DNA of 64,000 nt from Kordiimonas laminariae. GTDB lineage: Bacteria; Pseudomonadota; Alphaproteobacteria; Sphingomonadales; Kordiimonadaceae. A model generated the notes under the pieces. That model ran no database searches, was not told the DNA's origin, and saw only the letters and a program-made list of their open reading frames with translations. The stretch covers positions 124,001-188,000 of the forward strand of contig NZ_JAKQZA010000002.1 in assembly GCF_023008165.1 (NCBI RefSeq). Direction: 5' to 3'. The translations under genes were made by a program, and so were the position numbers. This document shows, piece by piece, positions 9,325 to 19,649 of the stretch; the stretch's first letter is position 1, and every line of letters starts with the position of its first letter.

Positions 9325-9336
9325 GAAGCAGCTATT
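9304..9336 (+). terminator. Possible terminator at the end of the EF-hand pair
   Basis: CTGCTCCCTA (9304-9313) and TAGGAAGCAG (9322-9331) form a 10-bp stem with one mismatch and an 8-nt loop, overlapping the stop of the second EF-hand gene and followed by CTATTTT. The T run is short, so it is a weak candidate between two convergent genes. Confidence 0.4.
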
Positions 9337-10512
9337 TTACCTAGCCGTGGCCGTATTAGCGGCCACTTGGGCCATCCGGTGCACATCTTTTGCAAACTCT
9401 GCCCAGAATTCAGCGCCTAACTGATCAATTGAGCGTGTTTCCGCATTCATGAGCATCACATGGCCTACACCGTGCTTCTTGGAAAAACCCACAAGACTAC
9501 GGAAACCAGCAACACCACCCGCGTGAAGAACAATTTCTTCACCACCAATCTGGTATATTCTCCAGCCATAACCATAATGCGCATCTTCAAGCACTGGCCG
9601 CCAAACGCGCTTGTTCATCTCGCGTTTGGTACGTATGCGCTTAGCTGTCACCATATTCAGAACTTCTTCACTAAGCACATCTGTGTTTGACCCCATATGT
9701 GCCCGAACCCATTTAGCCAAATCAGTGATACTTGCATTCACACCGGCCGCGGGTGCCACATTATAGTAATTCTCTTTCACCCGGCTTCGGTACCACCCTT
9801 TGCGTGTAAGCACATGTGGCTCCGCCCGGTTTGATGTTTTAAGGAAGCCTTGCAAGCCAAGAGAAGCAGTTTCCATATTGAGTGGCTTTAGGATACGTTC
9901 CTCAACAAGCGCTTCATATGGCTTACCTGTTCGCTTCTCAATCACTGGCTCGATGAAACTGAAAACAATATTCTGATAACCGTAACAGTTCCCAGGCTTA
10001 CAAATAGGTTTCAGCCTTTTAAAGCGCGGAATAATTTTCTGAAGAGACCAACCATCCTCTAGCATGTTGTCATATGCATTAGGCGTAAGCCCTGTGCTGT
10101 GGCTCAGTAGGTGGTCAATCGTGAGCTTTTCCGCGTGCCCCGGTGTCTTGAGCTTGAAGTTAGGCACATACATGGAAACTTTATCGTCCCACGAAAGTTT
10201 GCCTTCCGCTACCAAAAGAGCTGTTAAATCTGCAGCAAAGGTTTTGGAAACAGATGCCAAACGGAAAACTGTATTGCTATCAACAGGATTTTGTGTGCCA
10301 AGACTGCGCCTGCCGTAACCTTTGGTTTTAACAATTTTGCCGTCTTTGATAATAGCATAGGCAGCCCCCGGTACTTTATGCTTCTTCACAGCAGCCCGGA
10401 ATTTACTATCAAAATCAGTAATAGCATCAGCTGATACCGCCGATGTGGCAGCTCCCACCAATAGCGCTAAAGCCGAAATATGATTAACAATTTTCCCCAC
10501 AAACTTTCTCAT
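9337..10512 (-). CDS. Secreted beta-lactamase-family serine hydrolase
   Basis: 391 aa with a cleavable signal peptide (to about VSADA). It belongs to the class C beta-lactamase/penicillin-binding-protein-like family. SVSK gives the nucleophile Ser and Lys, YGYQN the Tyr-x-Asn motif, and HAGG the third motif. Such enzymes act in the periplasm as esterases, D-aminopeptidases or peptidoglycan hydrolases; resistance activity cannot be inferred. It lies 9 nt after an alpha/beta hydrolase gene and ends the ftsH-folP-glmM-thiD series. Confidence 0.85.
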   Translation of the reverse strand: MRKFVGKIVNHISALALLVGAATSAVSADAITDFDSKFRAAVKKHKVPGAAYAIIKDGKIVKTKGYGRRSLGTQNPVDSNTVFRLASVSKTFAADLTALLVAEGKLSWDDKVSMYVPNFKLKTPGHAEKLTIDHLLSHSTGLTPNAYDNMLEDGWSLQKIIPRFKRLKPICKPGNCYGYQNIVFSFIEPVIEKRTGKPYEALVEERILKPLNMETASLGLQGFLKTSNRAEPHVLTRKGWYRSRVKENYYNVAPAAGVNASITDLAKWVRAHMGSNTDVLSEEVLNMVTAKRIRTKREMNKRVWRPVLEDAHYGYGWRIYQIGGEEIVLHAGGVAGFRSLVGFSKKHGVGHVMLMNAETRSIDQLGAEFWAEFAKDVHRMAQVAANTATAR

Positions 10513-10521
10513 ATACGTCGA

Positions 10522-11283
10522 TCAACTACTCAAAAATCTAATAACAGCACGTGCGAACATATCCGGCTTTTCTGCATGAAGCCAATGTCCTGTATTTTCT
10601 ATTGTGCGAACAGCGGCTTGTGGAAACAAGCCTAAAATTGCATCACGGTGTTCCGCCTGCACATATTCTGAATTGCCACCGCGCATAAACAGCACTGGCT
10701 TTTCAAACGGTCCGCCATGCATTGCTGCAGCAATGTTATGATACTCATCAACAATTGCTGGAAGGTTCACACGCCATGCCCATGTACCTTCTTCTGTTCT
10801 GCGCCAATTCGTAAGAAGGAATGAAAGAACCGCAGGCTCACTTTCATAAGCCATTAAAATTTCTTCAGCACCTTTGCGAGATTGAGGGCTCTGCTCAGCC
10901 ACTTCCTGCATACCTTTGAGGATACTATCGTGATGCGCACCGTATTTTACCGGTGCAATATCACCCACAATCAGCTTCTTAACACGTTCAGGATAAGAAA
11001 GTGCCAGCTGCATAGCGGCTTTACCGCCCATTGAATGTCCCAGCACATAAGCTTCACTGATGCTTTCCTTGTCCATCACACGGATAACATCCTCAGCCAT
11101 TTCAGAATAACTCATGCCACCATCGTGCGGGCTGCGGCCATGGTTGCGCATATCAACAGAGATCACCTGATACTGTTCTTCAAATAATCGCGCGATACCA
11201 CCAAGATTATCCGCTGATCCAAACAAGCCGTGCAGTAACAATAATGGTTCGCCCTCGCCTCTTATTCTGTAGAAAAGATCCAT
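10522..11283 (-). CDS. Alpha/beta hydrolase (YbfF-like esterase)
   Basis: 253 aa, cytoplasmic, with no signal peptide. LLLHGLFGS forms the oxyanion-hole segment and GHSMGG (82-87) the nucleophile elbow with Ser84. GHWLHAEKP near the C-terminus supplies the His. Length and motifs match the YbfF-type short-chain acyl esterases, but the natural substrate is unknown. It lies 3 nt downstream of thiD and 9 nt upstream of the serine hydrolase, so it is likely co-transcribed. Confidence 0.85.
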   Translation of the reverse strand: MDLFYRIRGEGEPLLLLHGLFGSADNLGGIARLFEEQYQVISVDMRNHGRSPHDGGMSYSEMAEDVIRVMDKESISEAYVLGHSMGGKAAMQLALSYPERVKKLIVGDIAPVKYGAHHDSILKGMQEVAEQSPQSRKGAEEILMAYESEPAVLSFLLTNWRRTEEGTWAWRVNLPAIVDEYHNIAAAMHGGPFEKPVLFMRGGNSEYVQAEHRDAILGLFPQAAVRTIENTGHWLHAEKPDMFARAVIRFLSS

Positions 11284-11286
11284 ACT

Positions 11287-12087
11287 CTAACTCCGTACAT
11301 AAGCATGGCCCAAAGGCCCATGCCCGGCACCTAACTGAGGGGCCATTTTAATAGCATCATAAACAAAGGAATGTGCCGCGAAAAAGGCATCCTCTACGGC
11401 TTCACCTTTTGAAAGCTCCGCAGCCATAACACTTGCAAACGTACAGCCCGTACCGTGGGTATGACGTGTATCAATTTTTTCCGCTTCAGCTACATATTCG
11501 TCACCATCTGCGGTCACCAGTAAATCCGTCAGTTTATCAGCTTTAAGGTGCCCACCTTTCATACAAACTGATTGCGCGCCAAGTGCTATAATTTTTTCAG
11601 CAGCTTCACGCATATCGTCAACACCACTGATTTTCATATCCGTTAATACTTCCGCTTCGGGAATATTAGGGGTCACTACCGTCGCACGAGGTAGCAGCTC
11701 GGCCTTCATAGCTTCAACTGCTTCAGCCTTTAAAAGTTGGTCCCCGGATGTTGCCACCATCACTGGGTCCACCACCAATTGGCCATTATAGGATTCTTCA
11801 GCAAGAGAAACTGTCACCGCATTAATAAGCTCTGCATCATGAAGCATGCCTGTTTTCAGGCAATCTGCGCCAATGTCAGACAGTACAGATTTAATCTGCG
11901 CTTTTACGAAATCGGGATCGATGGGCAACACATCGGTTACACCGAGTGTATTTTGAACGGTTAGCGCGGTAATGGCTGATGCCGCATAAGCCCTCATCAT
12001 GGTCACAGCTTTAATATCTGCCTGAATTCCAGCACCACCAGATGGGTCCGAACCCGCGATGATTAAAACTCGACCGTTTTGCGGCAT
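11287..12087 (-). CDS. thiD: Hydroxymethylpyrimidine/phosphomethylpyrimidine kinase
   Basis: 266 aa. It phosphorylates HMP and HMP-phosphate to HMP-pyrophosphate for thiamine synthesis. GSDPSGGAGIQADIK at the N-terminus is the family signature, and GTGCTFASVMAAEL near the C-terminus is the ribokinase-fold anion hole with the catalytic residue. Its start overlaps the glmM stop by 1 nt (TAATG), so translation is probably coupled. No other thiamine genes are nearby. Confidence 0.94.
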   Translation of the reverse strand: MPQNGRVLIIAGSDPSGGAGIQADIKAVTMMRAYAASAITALTVQNTLGVTDVLPIDPDFVKAQIKSVLSDIGADCLKTGMLHDAELINAVTVSLAEESYNGQLVVDPVMVATSGDQLLKAEAVEAMKAELLPRATVVTPNIPEAEVLTDMKISGVDDMREAAEKIIALGAQSVCMKGGHLKADKLTDLLVTADGDEYVAEAEKIDTRHTHGTGCTFASVMAAELSKGEAVEDAFFAAHSFVYDAIKMAPQLGAGHGPLGHAYVRS

Positions 12088-13430
12088 TATACTGCGGCCT
12101 CAACTTCACGGCAGATACTGTCAACAACCTGTTCCACAAGTTGAGCATCATCACCCTCCGCCATCACACGTACAAGGGGTTCCGTGCCAGACTTACGGAT
12201 AACAAGGCGTCCAGAACCGTTTAAACGCTCTTCTGCATCAGCGATACTTGCTTTCACATTATCGGCCTCTAGAGGATCACCGCCACTGTAGCGAACATTC
12301 TTTAAAAGCTGAGGCACTCGATCAAACTGTTTACAGGCTTTGGAAGCCTTGAGGCCAGACTGTTTGATCTCTGTCATCACCTGTAAGGCAGATACAAGCC
12401 CGTCACCCGTTGTGCAGAAATCACTAAGCACCACATGACCAGATTGTTCACCGCCAACATTGAAGCCAGATTTACGCATTTCTTCGACGACATACCTGTC
12501 ACCAACTTTGGTACGCGCGAGCGTTAGACCTTCAGATTCCAGAAGGCGCTCAAGACCAAGGTTTGACATCACCGTAGCAACAAGCCCACGTCCTTTCAGA
12601 ATACCGCGCTTGTGCCAGTTACGGGTGATAAGTGCCATAATCTGGTCACCATCAATGATCTCGCCATTTTCATCACAAAGGATCAAACGATCTGCATCAC
12701 CGTCCAGAGCAATACCAAGATCAGCTCCTTCTGCGACAACCCGTTTACACATTTCTTCAGGATGCGTAGAGCCACACTTTTCATTGATATTAAAACCGTC
12801 TGGCGTAACGCCCATTGCAATAACTTCAGCGCCCAATTCCCATAGTACAGTTGGTGCTACCTTATAAGCAGCTCCATTTGCACAATCGACAACAACTTTA
12901 AGCCCTTCAAAACGAACACCTACAGGCACAGTTGCTTTGGCGAATTCAACGTAACGACCTCTGGCATCCTCTAATCGCTGTGCGCTTCCGAGCCGTTCCG
13001 CAGGCACCAATACATCATTGGTTTCGCCGTCAATAATGCTTTCAATTTCCAGCTCTTGTTCATCACACAGCTTGAAACCGTCAGGGCCAAAGAATTTAAT
13101 ACCATTATCATAATGGGGGTTATGGCTCGCTGAGATCATCACGCCTAGATCAGCCCGCAGAGACTTCACCAACATAGCAACGGCCGGGGTTGGCATTGGG
13201 CCAACCATAATCACATCCATACCTGCAGCTACAAAACCTGAGGCAAGCGCCGGTTCGAGCATATAACCGGAACGGCGGGTATCCTTACCAATTACCACCC
13301 GGTGAACATGGTCACCACGGCGGAAAACCCGACCCGCAGCCAAACCAATTTTCAGTGCCATATCAGGTGTTAATGCACCTTGATTGACTGTTCCTCGAAT
13401 ACCATCCGTACCAAAATATTTACGGCTCAT
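12087..13430 (-). CDS. glmM: Phosphoglucosamine mutase
   Basis: 447 aa, standard length. It converts glucosamine-6-phosphate to glucosamine-1-phosphate, feeding UDP-GlcNAc for peptidoglycan and [13 protein letters not shown] opens the protein, [14 protein letters not shown] carries the phosphorylated Ser, DGDADR is the metal-binding loop and [12 protein letters not shown] the phosphate-binding loop. It follows folP by 50 nt; folP-glmM is a long-conserved pair in proteobacteria. Confidence 0.97.
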   Translation of the reverse strand: MSRKYFGTDGIRGTVNQGALTPDMALKIGLAAGRVFRRGDHVHRVVIGKDTRRSGYMLEPALASGFVAAGMDVIMVGPMPTPAVAMLVKSLRADLGVMISASHNPHYDNGIKFFGPDGFKLCDEQELEIESIIDGETNDVLVPAERLGSAQRLEDARGRYVEFAKATVPVGVRFEGLKVVVDCANGAAYKVAPTVLWELGAEVIAMGVTPDGFNINEKCGSTHPEEMCKRVVAEGADLGIALDGDADRLILCDENGEIIDGDQIMALITRNWHKRGILKGRGLVATVMSNLGLERLLESEGLTLARTKVGDRYVVEEMRKSGFNVGGEQSGHVVLSDFCTTGDGLVSALQVMTEIKQSGLKASKACKQFDRVPQLLKNVRYSGGDPLEADNVKASIADAEERLNGSGRLVIRKSGTEPLVRVMAEGDDAQLVEQVVDSICREVEAAV

Positions 13431-13480
13431 TGAGTGCCCTCAAATCAATAAATTAAAATTTCAGAGTGATTCTAACAGCA

Positions 13481-14608
13481 TCAATTCATTGCGTCTAGAA
13501 TTGCTGCATCTTTGAAGGCCTGAACCATAGCCAGGGCCTGTTTTGTTTCAGCCACATCATGCACACGCACGATTTGAGCCCCTAATTCCGAGGCTTTCAT
13601 TGCCGCTGCCAAAGAACCCGGCATACGCTTTGAAGCATCTTCCTCGCCAGAGATCGCACCAATAAAACTTTTGCGGGATGCACCGAAAAGAATGGGAAGA
13701 CCAAGCGCGTGAAGGAGCGGTAAGCCATTAATCAAGGCTATATTATCCTGCACCATTCGCTTTCCAAAACCGATACCGGGGTCGAGGATCAAACGGCTAC
13801 GATCTATCCCTGCATGCTCACAGATACGAACCCGTTCTTCCAGATAATCATACACATCAAGAAGTGTGTCAGCATATGTTGGATTATCCTGCATGGTCTT
13901 TGGATCACCCTGCGAATGCATCAGAATGATCGGTGCGCCTGATTTCGCAGCTACGCGAAGGCTTTCACCATCATAGGAGAGCGCCGTCACATCATTAATG
14001 ATATGAGCGCCTGCATCGATAGCTTTTTCCATCACAAAAGAATGCCGCGTATCAATGGAAAGCAGAACACCATCAGCTTGCAGAGCTTCAATCACAGGCA
14101 CCACACGATCAGCTTCCTCACCTTCCCAAACAGGATTAGCGCCCGGCCGTGTGCTTTCACCACCGATATCAATGATATCTGCGCCCTCTGCAATGAGCTT
14201 TCTCGCATGCCGAACTGCAGCGTCAGGATCGATGAACTTCCCACCATCAGAAAAACTATCTGGTGTTACATTGAGCACACCCATAATGCGAGGACGCGTG
14301 TAAGCCAGCGTTTTATCTGAGTTAGGGATTTGAAGTGGCGCGCGAGGCGTTTGATAATTACGTAATTGTTTAGTGACCTCGACTGCCACATATTCTGGCA
14401 ACGCAGGCAGAGTATCTTTCAAATCACTATATGAAAGACGAATATCACAAAGCTTGCTCCCCTCTTCACGAGCAATGACACGAAAACCAGCGATCATCAT
14501 ACCAGTTCCCGCAAACGGGCAAGCGTTTTCATCCCCATAAACGAAACCAGCGGGTACGAGATAAACTCTCGCCCCGCCGGATAGATTTTTCAAAAGCTCA
14601 ATGCTCAC
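13481..14608 (-). CDS. folP: Dihydropteroate synthase
   Basis: 375 aa. It joins p-aminobenzoate to the pterin pyrophosphate, and is the sulfonamide target. The conserved core begins with MGVLNVTPDSFSDGG near residue 110, with DIGGESTRPGA and FGASRKSFIG further on. The first ~105 residues are an N-terminal extension seen in some alphaproteobacterial versions, whose role is unclear. It sits 6 nt after ftsH. folM and folB, two other pterin genes, lie at 45-46 kb. Confidence 0.95.
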   Translation of the reverse strand: MSIELLKNLSGGARVYLVPAGFVYGDENACPFAGTGMMIAGFRVIAREEGSKLCDIRLSYSDLKDTLPALPEYVAVEVTKQLRNYQTPRAPLQIPNSDKTLAYTRPRIMGVLNVTPDSFSDGGKFIDPDAAVRHARKLIAEGADIIDIGGESTRPGANPVWEGEEADRVVPVIEALQADGVLLSIDTRHSFVMEKAIDAGAHIINDVTALSYDGESLRVAAKSGAPIILMHSQGDPKTMQDNPTYADTLLDVYDYLEERVRICEHAGIDRSRLILDPGIGFGKRMVQDNIALINGLPLLHALGLPILFGASRKSFIGAISGEEDASKRMPGSLAAAMKASELGAQIVRVHDVAETKQALAMVQAFKDAAILDAMN

Positions 14609-14614
14609 TGAAGC

Positions 14615-16525
14615 TTAGCCTTCAGGCTGAGGTTCGCCGTGGCTTGCGCCAGTTGTTGGAACACCTGTTGAAGCAGCCGGTGGCACAGTAGGTGTGTTGT
14701 CCGGTTTCTTCGGCGCCTGACGAATTTCTTCACCATTGATCAATGCTTTAAGTTCGTCACCAGTCAATGTTTCATATTCAAGAAGAGCTTCACCAATCAA
14801 GTTCAATTGATCCCGGTTTTCGGTCAAGATTTTCCTTGCCCGCTCATAGCCTTCATCCACGAAGCGTTTAATTTCTGAATCAATAAGCATGGCTGTCTCT
14901 TCAGAAATATTTTTCTGCTGCGAAACAGAATGACCAAGGAAAACTTCCTGTTCATTTGCCGCCAACTGGATTGGGCCAAGTTTATCAGACATACCCCACT
15001 GGGTAACCATTTTACGGGCGAGATCAGTAGCACTTTGAATATCACCAGAAGCGCCTGAAGAAACTTCGTCATACCCAAACACGATTTCTTCAGCAACACG
15101 TCCGCCCATAGCCATAGCCAAATGGTCATGCATTTTCTGGCGGCGGAAACTATATTCATCTCGCTCCGGCAAGCTCATAACCATACCAAGAGCACGCCCA
15201 CGCGGAATAATTGTTGCCTTATGGATCGGGTCTAGGTGTGTACAGTGAAGCGATACCAAAGCATGCCCACCTTCGTGGTAAGCTGTCATGGTTTTTTCTT
15301 CTTCCGTCATCACCATAGAACGACGTTCAGCACCCATCATCACCTTGTCTTTTGCGTCTTCAAATTCCTGCATAGCAACAATTTTCTTACCGCGACGAGC
15401 GGCTAGAAGTGCAGCCTCGTTCACAAGGTTCATAAGATCAGCACCCGAGAAACCAGGTGTGCCGCGAGCAATTGTGTTCACATTCACATCTGGTGCAAGC
15501 GGCACCTTCTTGATGTGAACACCAAGGATTTTCTCACGGCCATCAATATCAGGGTTCGGTACAACAACCTGACGGTCAAAACGGCCCGGACGCAGAAGCG
15601 CAGGATCAAGCACATCAGGGCGGTTTGTTGCCGCTACGATGATAATACCTTCATTGGCTTCAAAACCATCCATTTCAACAAGAAGCTGGTTCAGTGTCTG
15701 CTCGCGCTCATCGTTACCACCGCCAAGGCCGGCACCACGATGGCGACCTACAGCATCAATCTCGTCGATAAAGATAATACATGGCGCATTTTTCTTCGCC
15801 TGTTCGAACATGTCACGTACACGGCTTGCACCAACACCTACGAACATTTCTACGAAATCAGAACCTGAGATCGTGAAAAATGGTACATTGGCTTCGCCAG
15901 CAATTGCACGCGCTAGAAGTGTCTTACCAGTACCCGGAGGGCCAACAAGAAGCGCACCCTTAGGGATTTTACCGCCAAGGCGCTGGAACTTCTGCGGATC
16001 TTTAAGGAAATCAACGATTTCTTCCAGCTCTTCCTGAGCTTCTTCAATACCAGCAACATCTTCAAAGGTTACGCGGCCTTGCTTTTCTGTAAGCAAGCGT
16101 GCACGGCTTTTACCAAAGCCCATGGCACCGCCACCGCCGCCTTTGCCCTGCATTTGGCGCATGAAGAAAATCCAGATACCAATGATCAGAAGGAAAGGAA
16201 GCACAGAGATAAGCATGCTTGTGAAGATGCTTTGCTCTTCCTTGATTTCTTTCACATCAACACTGTGTTCCTGAAGCGTATCATAAAGCTTCGGGTAGAA
16301 AACCGGCTTTACAGCTGTTTTCAGCTCACCACTAGCGCCTCTGAAGGAGATTGTTTGCCCGGTAATTTCTGCGCTTTTAACCTGGCCGTTCTCAACTTCA
16401 GTAAGGAACTGAGAAAAACTAACTTCCTGAGAGCGACCTGCGCCACCTTGGAAAGCCTGGAAAAGCACTATAAGACCAAGGATAATCGCGCCCCAGACCA
16501 GTGCATTTCTCGTCAAACCATTCAC
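14615..16525 (-). CDS. ftsH: ATP-dependent zinc metalloprotease FtsH
   Basis: 636 aa, inner-membrane AAA+ protease. Two membrane helices lie at about residues 7-24 and 103-121, with a short periplasmic loop between. Walker A GPPGTGKT is at 195-202, Walker B FIDEID near 252-257, and the second region of homology ([19 protein letters not shown]) near 299-318. The zinc site HEGGH (417-421) has Gly in place of the more usual Ala. A Pro/Gln-rich tail ends the protein. It degrades misfolded membrane proteins and regulators such as LpxC. Confidence 0.97.
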   Translation of the reverse strand: MNGLTRNALVWGAIILGLIVLFQAFQGGAGRSQEVSFSQFLTEVENGQVKSAEITGQTISFRGASGELKTAVKPVFYPKLYDTLQEHSVDVKEIKEEQSIFTSMLISVLPFLLIIGIWIFFMRQMQGKGGGGGAMGFGKSRARLLTEKQGRVTFEDVAGIEEAQEELEEIVDFLKDPQKFQRLGGKIPKGALLVGPPGTGKTLLARAIAGEANVPFFTISGSDFVEMFVGVGASRVRDMFEQAKKNAPCIIFIDEIDAVGRHRGAGLGGGNDEREQTLNQLLVEMDGFEANEGIIIVAATNRPDVLDPALLRPGRFDRQVVVPNPDIDGREKILGVHIKKVPLAPDVNVNTIARGTPGFSGADLMNLVNEAALLAARRGKKIVAMQEFEDAKDKVMMGAERRSMVMTEEEKTMTAYHEGGHALVSLHCTHLDPIHKATIIPRGRALGMVMSLPERDEYSFRRQKMHDHLAMAMGGRVAEEIVFGYDEVSSGASGDIQSATDLARKMVTQWGMSDKLGPIQLAANEQEVFLGHSVSQQKNISEETAMLIDSEIKRFVDEGYERARKILTENRDQLNLIGEALLEYETLTGDELKALINGEEIRQAPKKPDNTPTVPPAASTGVPTTGASHGEPQPEG

Positions 16526-16621
16526 TTTACTGCCTTTCCTATGCTGTCATGCCTTCTTATAATTTTCCGGCATACTGCGAGCCTTCAGGCCCGACTTTAA
16601 GAATACTCTTACAAATAAGCT

Positions 16622-16646
16622 CAAAAGCCCACTCTACAAGGGCTTA
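16622..16646 (-). terminator. Possible terminator after tilS
   Basis: AAGCCC (16625-16630) and GGGCTT (16640-16645) form a 6-bp stem with a 9-nt loop, followed on the minus strand by TTTTGA. It lies 15 nt past the tilS stop and before ftsH. The T tract is short, so some read-through into ftsH is likely. Confidence 0.5.
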
Positions 16647-16660
16647 TATATACTAAACCG

Positions 16661-17917
16661 TCACTTTTTATCCAAAATATTTCGCTTCAACGAAATTCGA
16701 ATATCCGCATTTTCCAAATCATCATAGCCCAACTCTGGAACCAGCCGCAAATTATCCCCCCGATAAACTGCAGGCCAGGCAAGCAAAGCCTGCCGCGGAA
16801 CTGAAACTTGATCAAAGCCTAGATGGTTTTCCTTCAGAAAACGTAAACCCGCTTCACCCAGTTTTCCAATAGTTAGCCCCGCAATATCACCCTTCGCTGT
16901 AAAAGAAAACCTGTTATCCCAGTTTCCTTCAGGTAACAAAGGTTTGATCGTTTCAATCTGCCTTTGCTCTCGGCAGATGAGTATTTTGCCATCCTTCTGT
17001 GGCACAAACTGGGCACCAGAAAGCGTCGCACCTTTAAAGTCAGAAGAACCCAGTTCAATTTTCAGCCGGCAAAGTCTTTCGTATCTAGGGCCATATATCT
17101 GCCCACCAATGAACATGCAGACACGTGATAATCCGCGAAGTACAATTTCGTCAGGTGCTGTATCAAGTGCTTTCAAATCCAGGAAAGCAAACCCAAACCG
17201 TTCTGAAAGAACAGCTTTCAACCACTGGCCTTCATAAAATGATAAAGCGTCCTGCGCTTGCTGCATTCTATGAACAGTATCCACAAGTCGGTCTGTATTA
17301 AGGCCGTCAAGTGGCGGATTCTCAAGCATAGTACGCGCTTTCACGCGGCCATATTTTTCAGATTGATTGCTAGGGTCTTCGATCCATTCAATCTTTTGCT
17401 CGTTAAGATAGTCTACGAGTTCTGCCTTCGCATAGTTCAGTAAAGGCCGGATAAGTTTAACGCCGTTATCCAATTGTCTGGACGCTTTCATACCAGAAAG
17501 GCCGTATACTCCGCTCCCCCTCGCCAAACGCAGTAGAAAGGTTTCCGCTTGATCATCTTTGTGATGAGCGACCGCCAGAAATGGGTATCCATGCCTCTGG
17601 CACCATGTCTCCATAAGAGCATAGCGGGCTTCGCGAGCTTCCGCCTGTATGTTCCCCTCGGGCTTATCTCCTTCCCAAGTAAGGATTGTGTGCGCCACCC
17701 CTAGCCTCTCACATAAAGAAGCAACGTAACGCGCCTCATCTCGAGCTTCCTTACGCAAGCCGTGATCTACCGTCAGAACAGCAACATCAAAATGCCTGTA
17801 GCTTAAATAAAGGAGCGCAAGGCTATCCGCTCCCCCAGAAACGGCAATAGCCAGCTTGGCACCCTTTTCGATACCAAACTGGCTATAGTTTTCGATAATA
17901 TTGCTCTGGTTTACCAT
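16661..17917 (-). CDS. tilS: tRNA(Ile)-lysidine synthetase
   Basis: 418 aa. It attaches lysine to C34 of the tRNA-Ile CAU anticodon so that it reads AUA. The PP-loop SGGADS lies at 27-32, followed by VLTVDHGLR and AVAHHKDDQAETFLLRL, all characteristic of TilS. It lies 17 nt after cpoB and 135 nt before ftsH; tilS-ftsH adjacency is widely conserved. Confidence 0.95.
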   Translation of the reverse strand: MVNQSNIIENYSQFGIEKGAKLAIAVSGGADSLALLYLSYRHFDVAVLTVDHGLRKEARDEARYVASLCERLGVAHTILTWEGDKPEGNIQAEAREARYALMETWCQRHGYPFLAVAHHKDDQAETFLLRLARGSGVYGLSGMKASRQLDNGVKLIRPLLNYAKAELVDYLNEQKIEWIEDPSNQSEKYGRVKARTMLENPPLDGLNTDRLVDTVHRMQQAQDALSFYEGQWLKAVLSERFGFAFLDLKALDTAPDEIVLRGLSRVCMFIGGQIYGPRYERLCRLKIELGSSDFKGATLSGAQFVPQKDGKILICREQRQIETIKPLLPEGNWDNRFSFTAKGDIAGLTIGKLGEAGLRFLKENHLGFDQVSVPRQALLAWPAVYRGDNLRLVPELGYDDLENADIRISLKRNILDKK

Positions 17918-17934
17918 ACGTGAAAATACGGCCT

Positions 17935-18804
17935 TTAATTACAGCGCGCTCGCTCCGCTAATCTTGAGGCACGCGTTTTCAAACGCCCGGAGGCTTTATC
18001 TTCCACGCGGCGGAATTCCAGCAATGCATTACAGGCATCACTCGCACTATCCAGTTTGATAAGCACATCAGCCAGATCCACAAGCGCTTCGGCGCGTTTA
18101 TTGTGGTTGGGATGTTCCTCAATCAAAGCAAGAAAATTCTGCGCAGCATTAGCGTTTTTACCCTGCTGCAAATAAATACGCCCAAGCCAGAACTTAGCAT
18201 TCCCAACAAGCGGGTTACCTGCATTCACTTCCATGAACTTCTCCATAGCGATCTGGCCACTATCAAGGTCATTCTTCCGGATAAAGTTGAAAGCATAATC
18301 ATATTGGGCCGCAGCATCGCCATCAGGAAGTTCAATAACAACAGCAGGCTCTGTTACCGCCGCCACTTCCGGTGTGGCACCAGCAGGAGCTTCTTCCGTC
18401 GAGGCGGATGGTAAAGCATTTGATGCACCCACAGGCTGCTGTACTGCTGCTTTAGCAATATCAGCACGTTGCAAGGCCATTTCCTGCTGAACAAGTTCCA
18501 GCGTTTGAGAAAGCTGGCGCTGTCTATACTCAAATTCTTCCATACGGCCAGTGAGACGGCGGATTTGCTCTTCCAGTGTGCCCATTCTCGCAGAAATATC
18601 TGCAATCACGCGGTTACCACCAGCCTGAGTTGGAGCAACACCATCTGGTGTTTCACCCAGACGAACCTGAAGTGCGCGAATTTTACGCTCAAGCACTTCA
18701 ATGCGAGCACTGTTAACACTGTTAGACTGCGCCTGCACTTCCACCGAACCAAAAATGCTAGTCACACCAATTATACAAGAAAGGGCAAAGGCTTTAACTG
18801 TCAT
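17935..18804 (-). CDS. cpoB: Cell division coordinator CpoB / YbgF-like Tol-Pal protein
   Basis: 289 aa, periplasmic. It starts with a signal peptide (cut near VEVQAQ). A coiled-coil region of about residues 30-110 contains short heptad-like stretches, followed by an Ala/Pro-rich linker. A C-terminal domain of TPR repeats begins at AAQYDYAFNFIRKNDLD. CpoB links Tol-Pal function to peptidoglycan synthesis at division. Two cysteines near the C-terminus (in SDACNALLEF and the final RARCN) may pair. It lies 108 nt downstream of pal, with a terminator between them. Confidence 0.9.
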   Translation of the reverse strand: MTVKAFALSCIIGVTSIFGSVEVQAQSNSVNSARIEVLERKIRALQVRLGETPDGVAPTQAGGNRVIADISARMGTLEEQIRRLTGRMEEFEYRQRQLSQTLELVQQEMALQRADIAKAAVQQPVGASNALPSASTEEAPAGATPEVAAVTEPAVVIELPDGDAAAQYDYAFNFIRKNDLDSGQIAMEKFMEVNAGNPLVGNAKFWLGRIYLQQGKNANAAQNFLALIEEHPNHNKRAEALVDLADVLIKLDSASDACNALLEFRRVEDKASGRLKTRASRLAERARCN

Positions 18805-18845
18805 TTAAACTCTCCTCAGCGCCATCATACAAAGAATTACGTTTA

Positions 18846-18886
18846 TAAAAAGACAGCCCCGCCCCGGAAATCCGGGTACGGGGCTC
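18846..18886 (-). terminator. Intrinsic terminator after pal
   Basis: AGCCCCG and CGGGGCT arms (18855-18861 and 18879-18885) enclose an inner CCCGGAAATCCGGG hairpin, followed on the minus strand by TCTTTTTA. It is GC-rich and stable. It separates pal from cpoB, so cpoB-tilS would need read-through or its own promoter. Confidence 0.75.
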
Positions 18887-18912
18887 TAATTCATTACGCC
18901 GTCAATTAAATC

Positions 18913-19461
18913 TTAGCGAAACTTAACTTCACCACGACGGTTTTTCGCGAAATCACCCGGCACTACAGGGCGTTCTTTACCGTAGCTGATTGTGTCCATA
19001 CGTGTTGCAGGTACACCGAGTGCAACAAGGTAGTTCTTAACCGCTGTTGCACGGCGATCACCAAGAGCAAGGTTATATTCACGTGTACCGCGCTCATCAC
19101 AGTGACCTTCAATGCGAATACGAACACTGCGGTTACGGTTCAGCCACTCAGCCTGTTTTGCCAGAATACCGCGCGCTGTGGAAGAAAGCTCAGAACTATC
19201 ATACGCAAAAAGAACACGATCCGCGCCAGAGAATTCTTCAAACGCGTCAAACGTACCAGCACTCAAAAGCTGTTCAGCTGTTAATTCAGCGGTGTTCACT
19301 GTATCTGGACGACCACCATCATTATTTGTTGTATCTGTTACAACAGGTTCTTGTTCCGGAGCAGGTGAAGTTTCAACAAACTCTTGGTCTTTGGAACAAG
19401 CTGCAAGAACTAGAGCTGCAGCGGAAATAAGTGCGATATTCTTGCCCAGGCGTAAGGACAT
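18913..19461 (-). CDS. pal: Peptidoglycan-associated lipoprotein Pal
   Basis: 182 aa from the ATG at 19461, chosen because GGAGGGAG lies just upstream and the residue after it begins the signal peptide; the longer frame to 19497 adds 12 residues with no support. Lipobox LAAC is followed by an acidic/Pro linker and an OmpA-like C-terminal domain (IRIEGHCDERGTREYNLALG, then R-x3-V-x2-YL) that binds diaminopimelate in peptidoglycan. Pal is anchored in the outer membrane. The usual upstream tolB is absent here. Confidence 0.95.
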   Translation of the reverse strand: MSLRLGKNIALISAAALVLAACSKDQEFVETSPAPEQEPVVTDTTNNDGGRPDTVNTAELTAEQLLSAGTFDAFEEFSGADRVLFAYDSSELSSTARGILAKQAEWLNRNRSVRIRIEGHCDERGTREYNLALGDRRATAVKNYLVALGVPATRMDTISYGKERPVVPGDFAKNRRGEVKFR

Positions 19462-19560
19462 AATTGTTGCTCCCTCCAATGGATCGGGTTCCCCCATGGA
19501 ATAAATACTAAAAGCTACCCCTCACCCGTGAAATTCAAGGAGTAAAGCTCATTTGAAGGC

Positions 19561-19589
19561 ACTATAGAACGCGTTTTCTAAGTTATCAA
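19561..19589 (-). promoter_or_regulatory. Sigma-70-type promoter for pal
   Basis: On the minus strand TTGATA (19584-19589) and TATAGT (19561-19566) are 17 nt apart, a near-consensus promoter. Transcription would start near 19554, giving a 5' leader of about 93 nt before the pal ATG. It shows pal is transcribed alone rather than from a tol operon. Confidence 0.7.
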
Positions 19590-19649
19590 GCGGGGAAAAG
19601 TTGGCAAATGCTTGTTTATTCGTGAATTTTCCGTGAAATGGATTTTAGT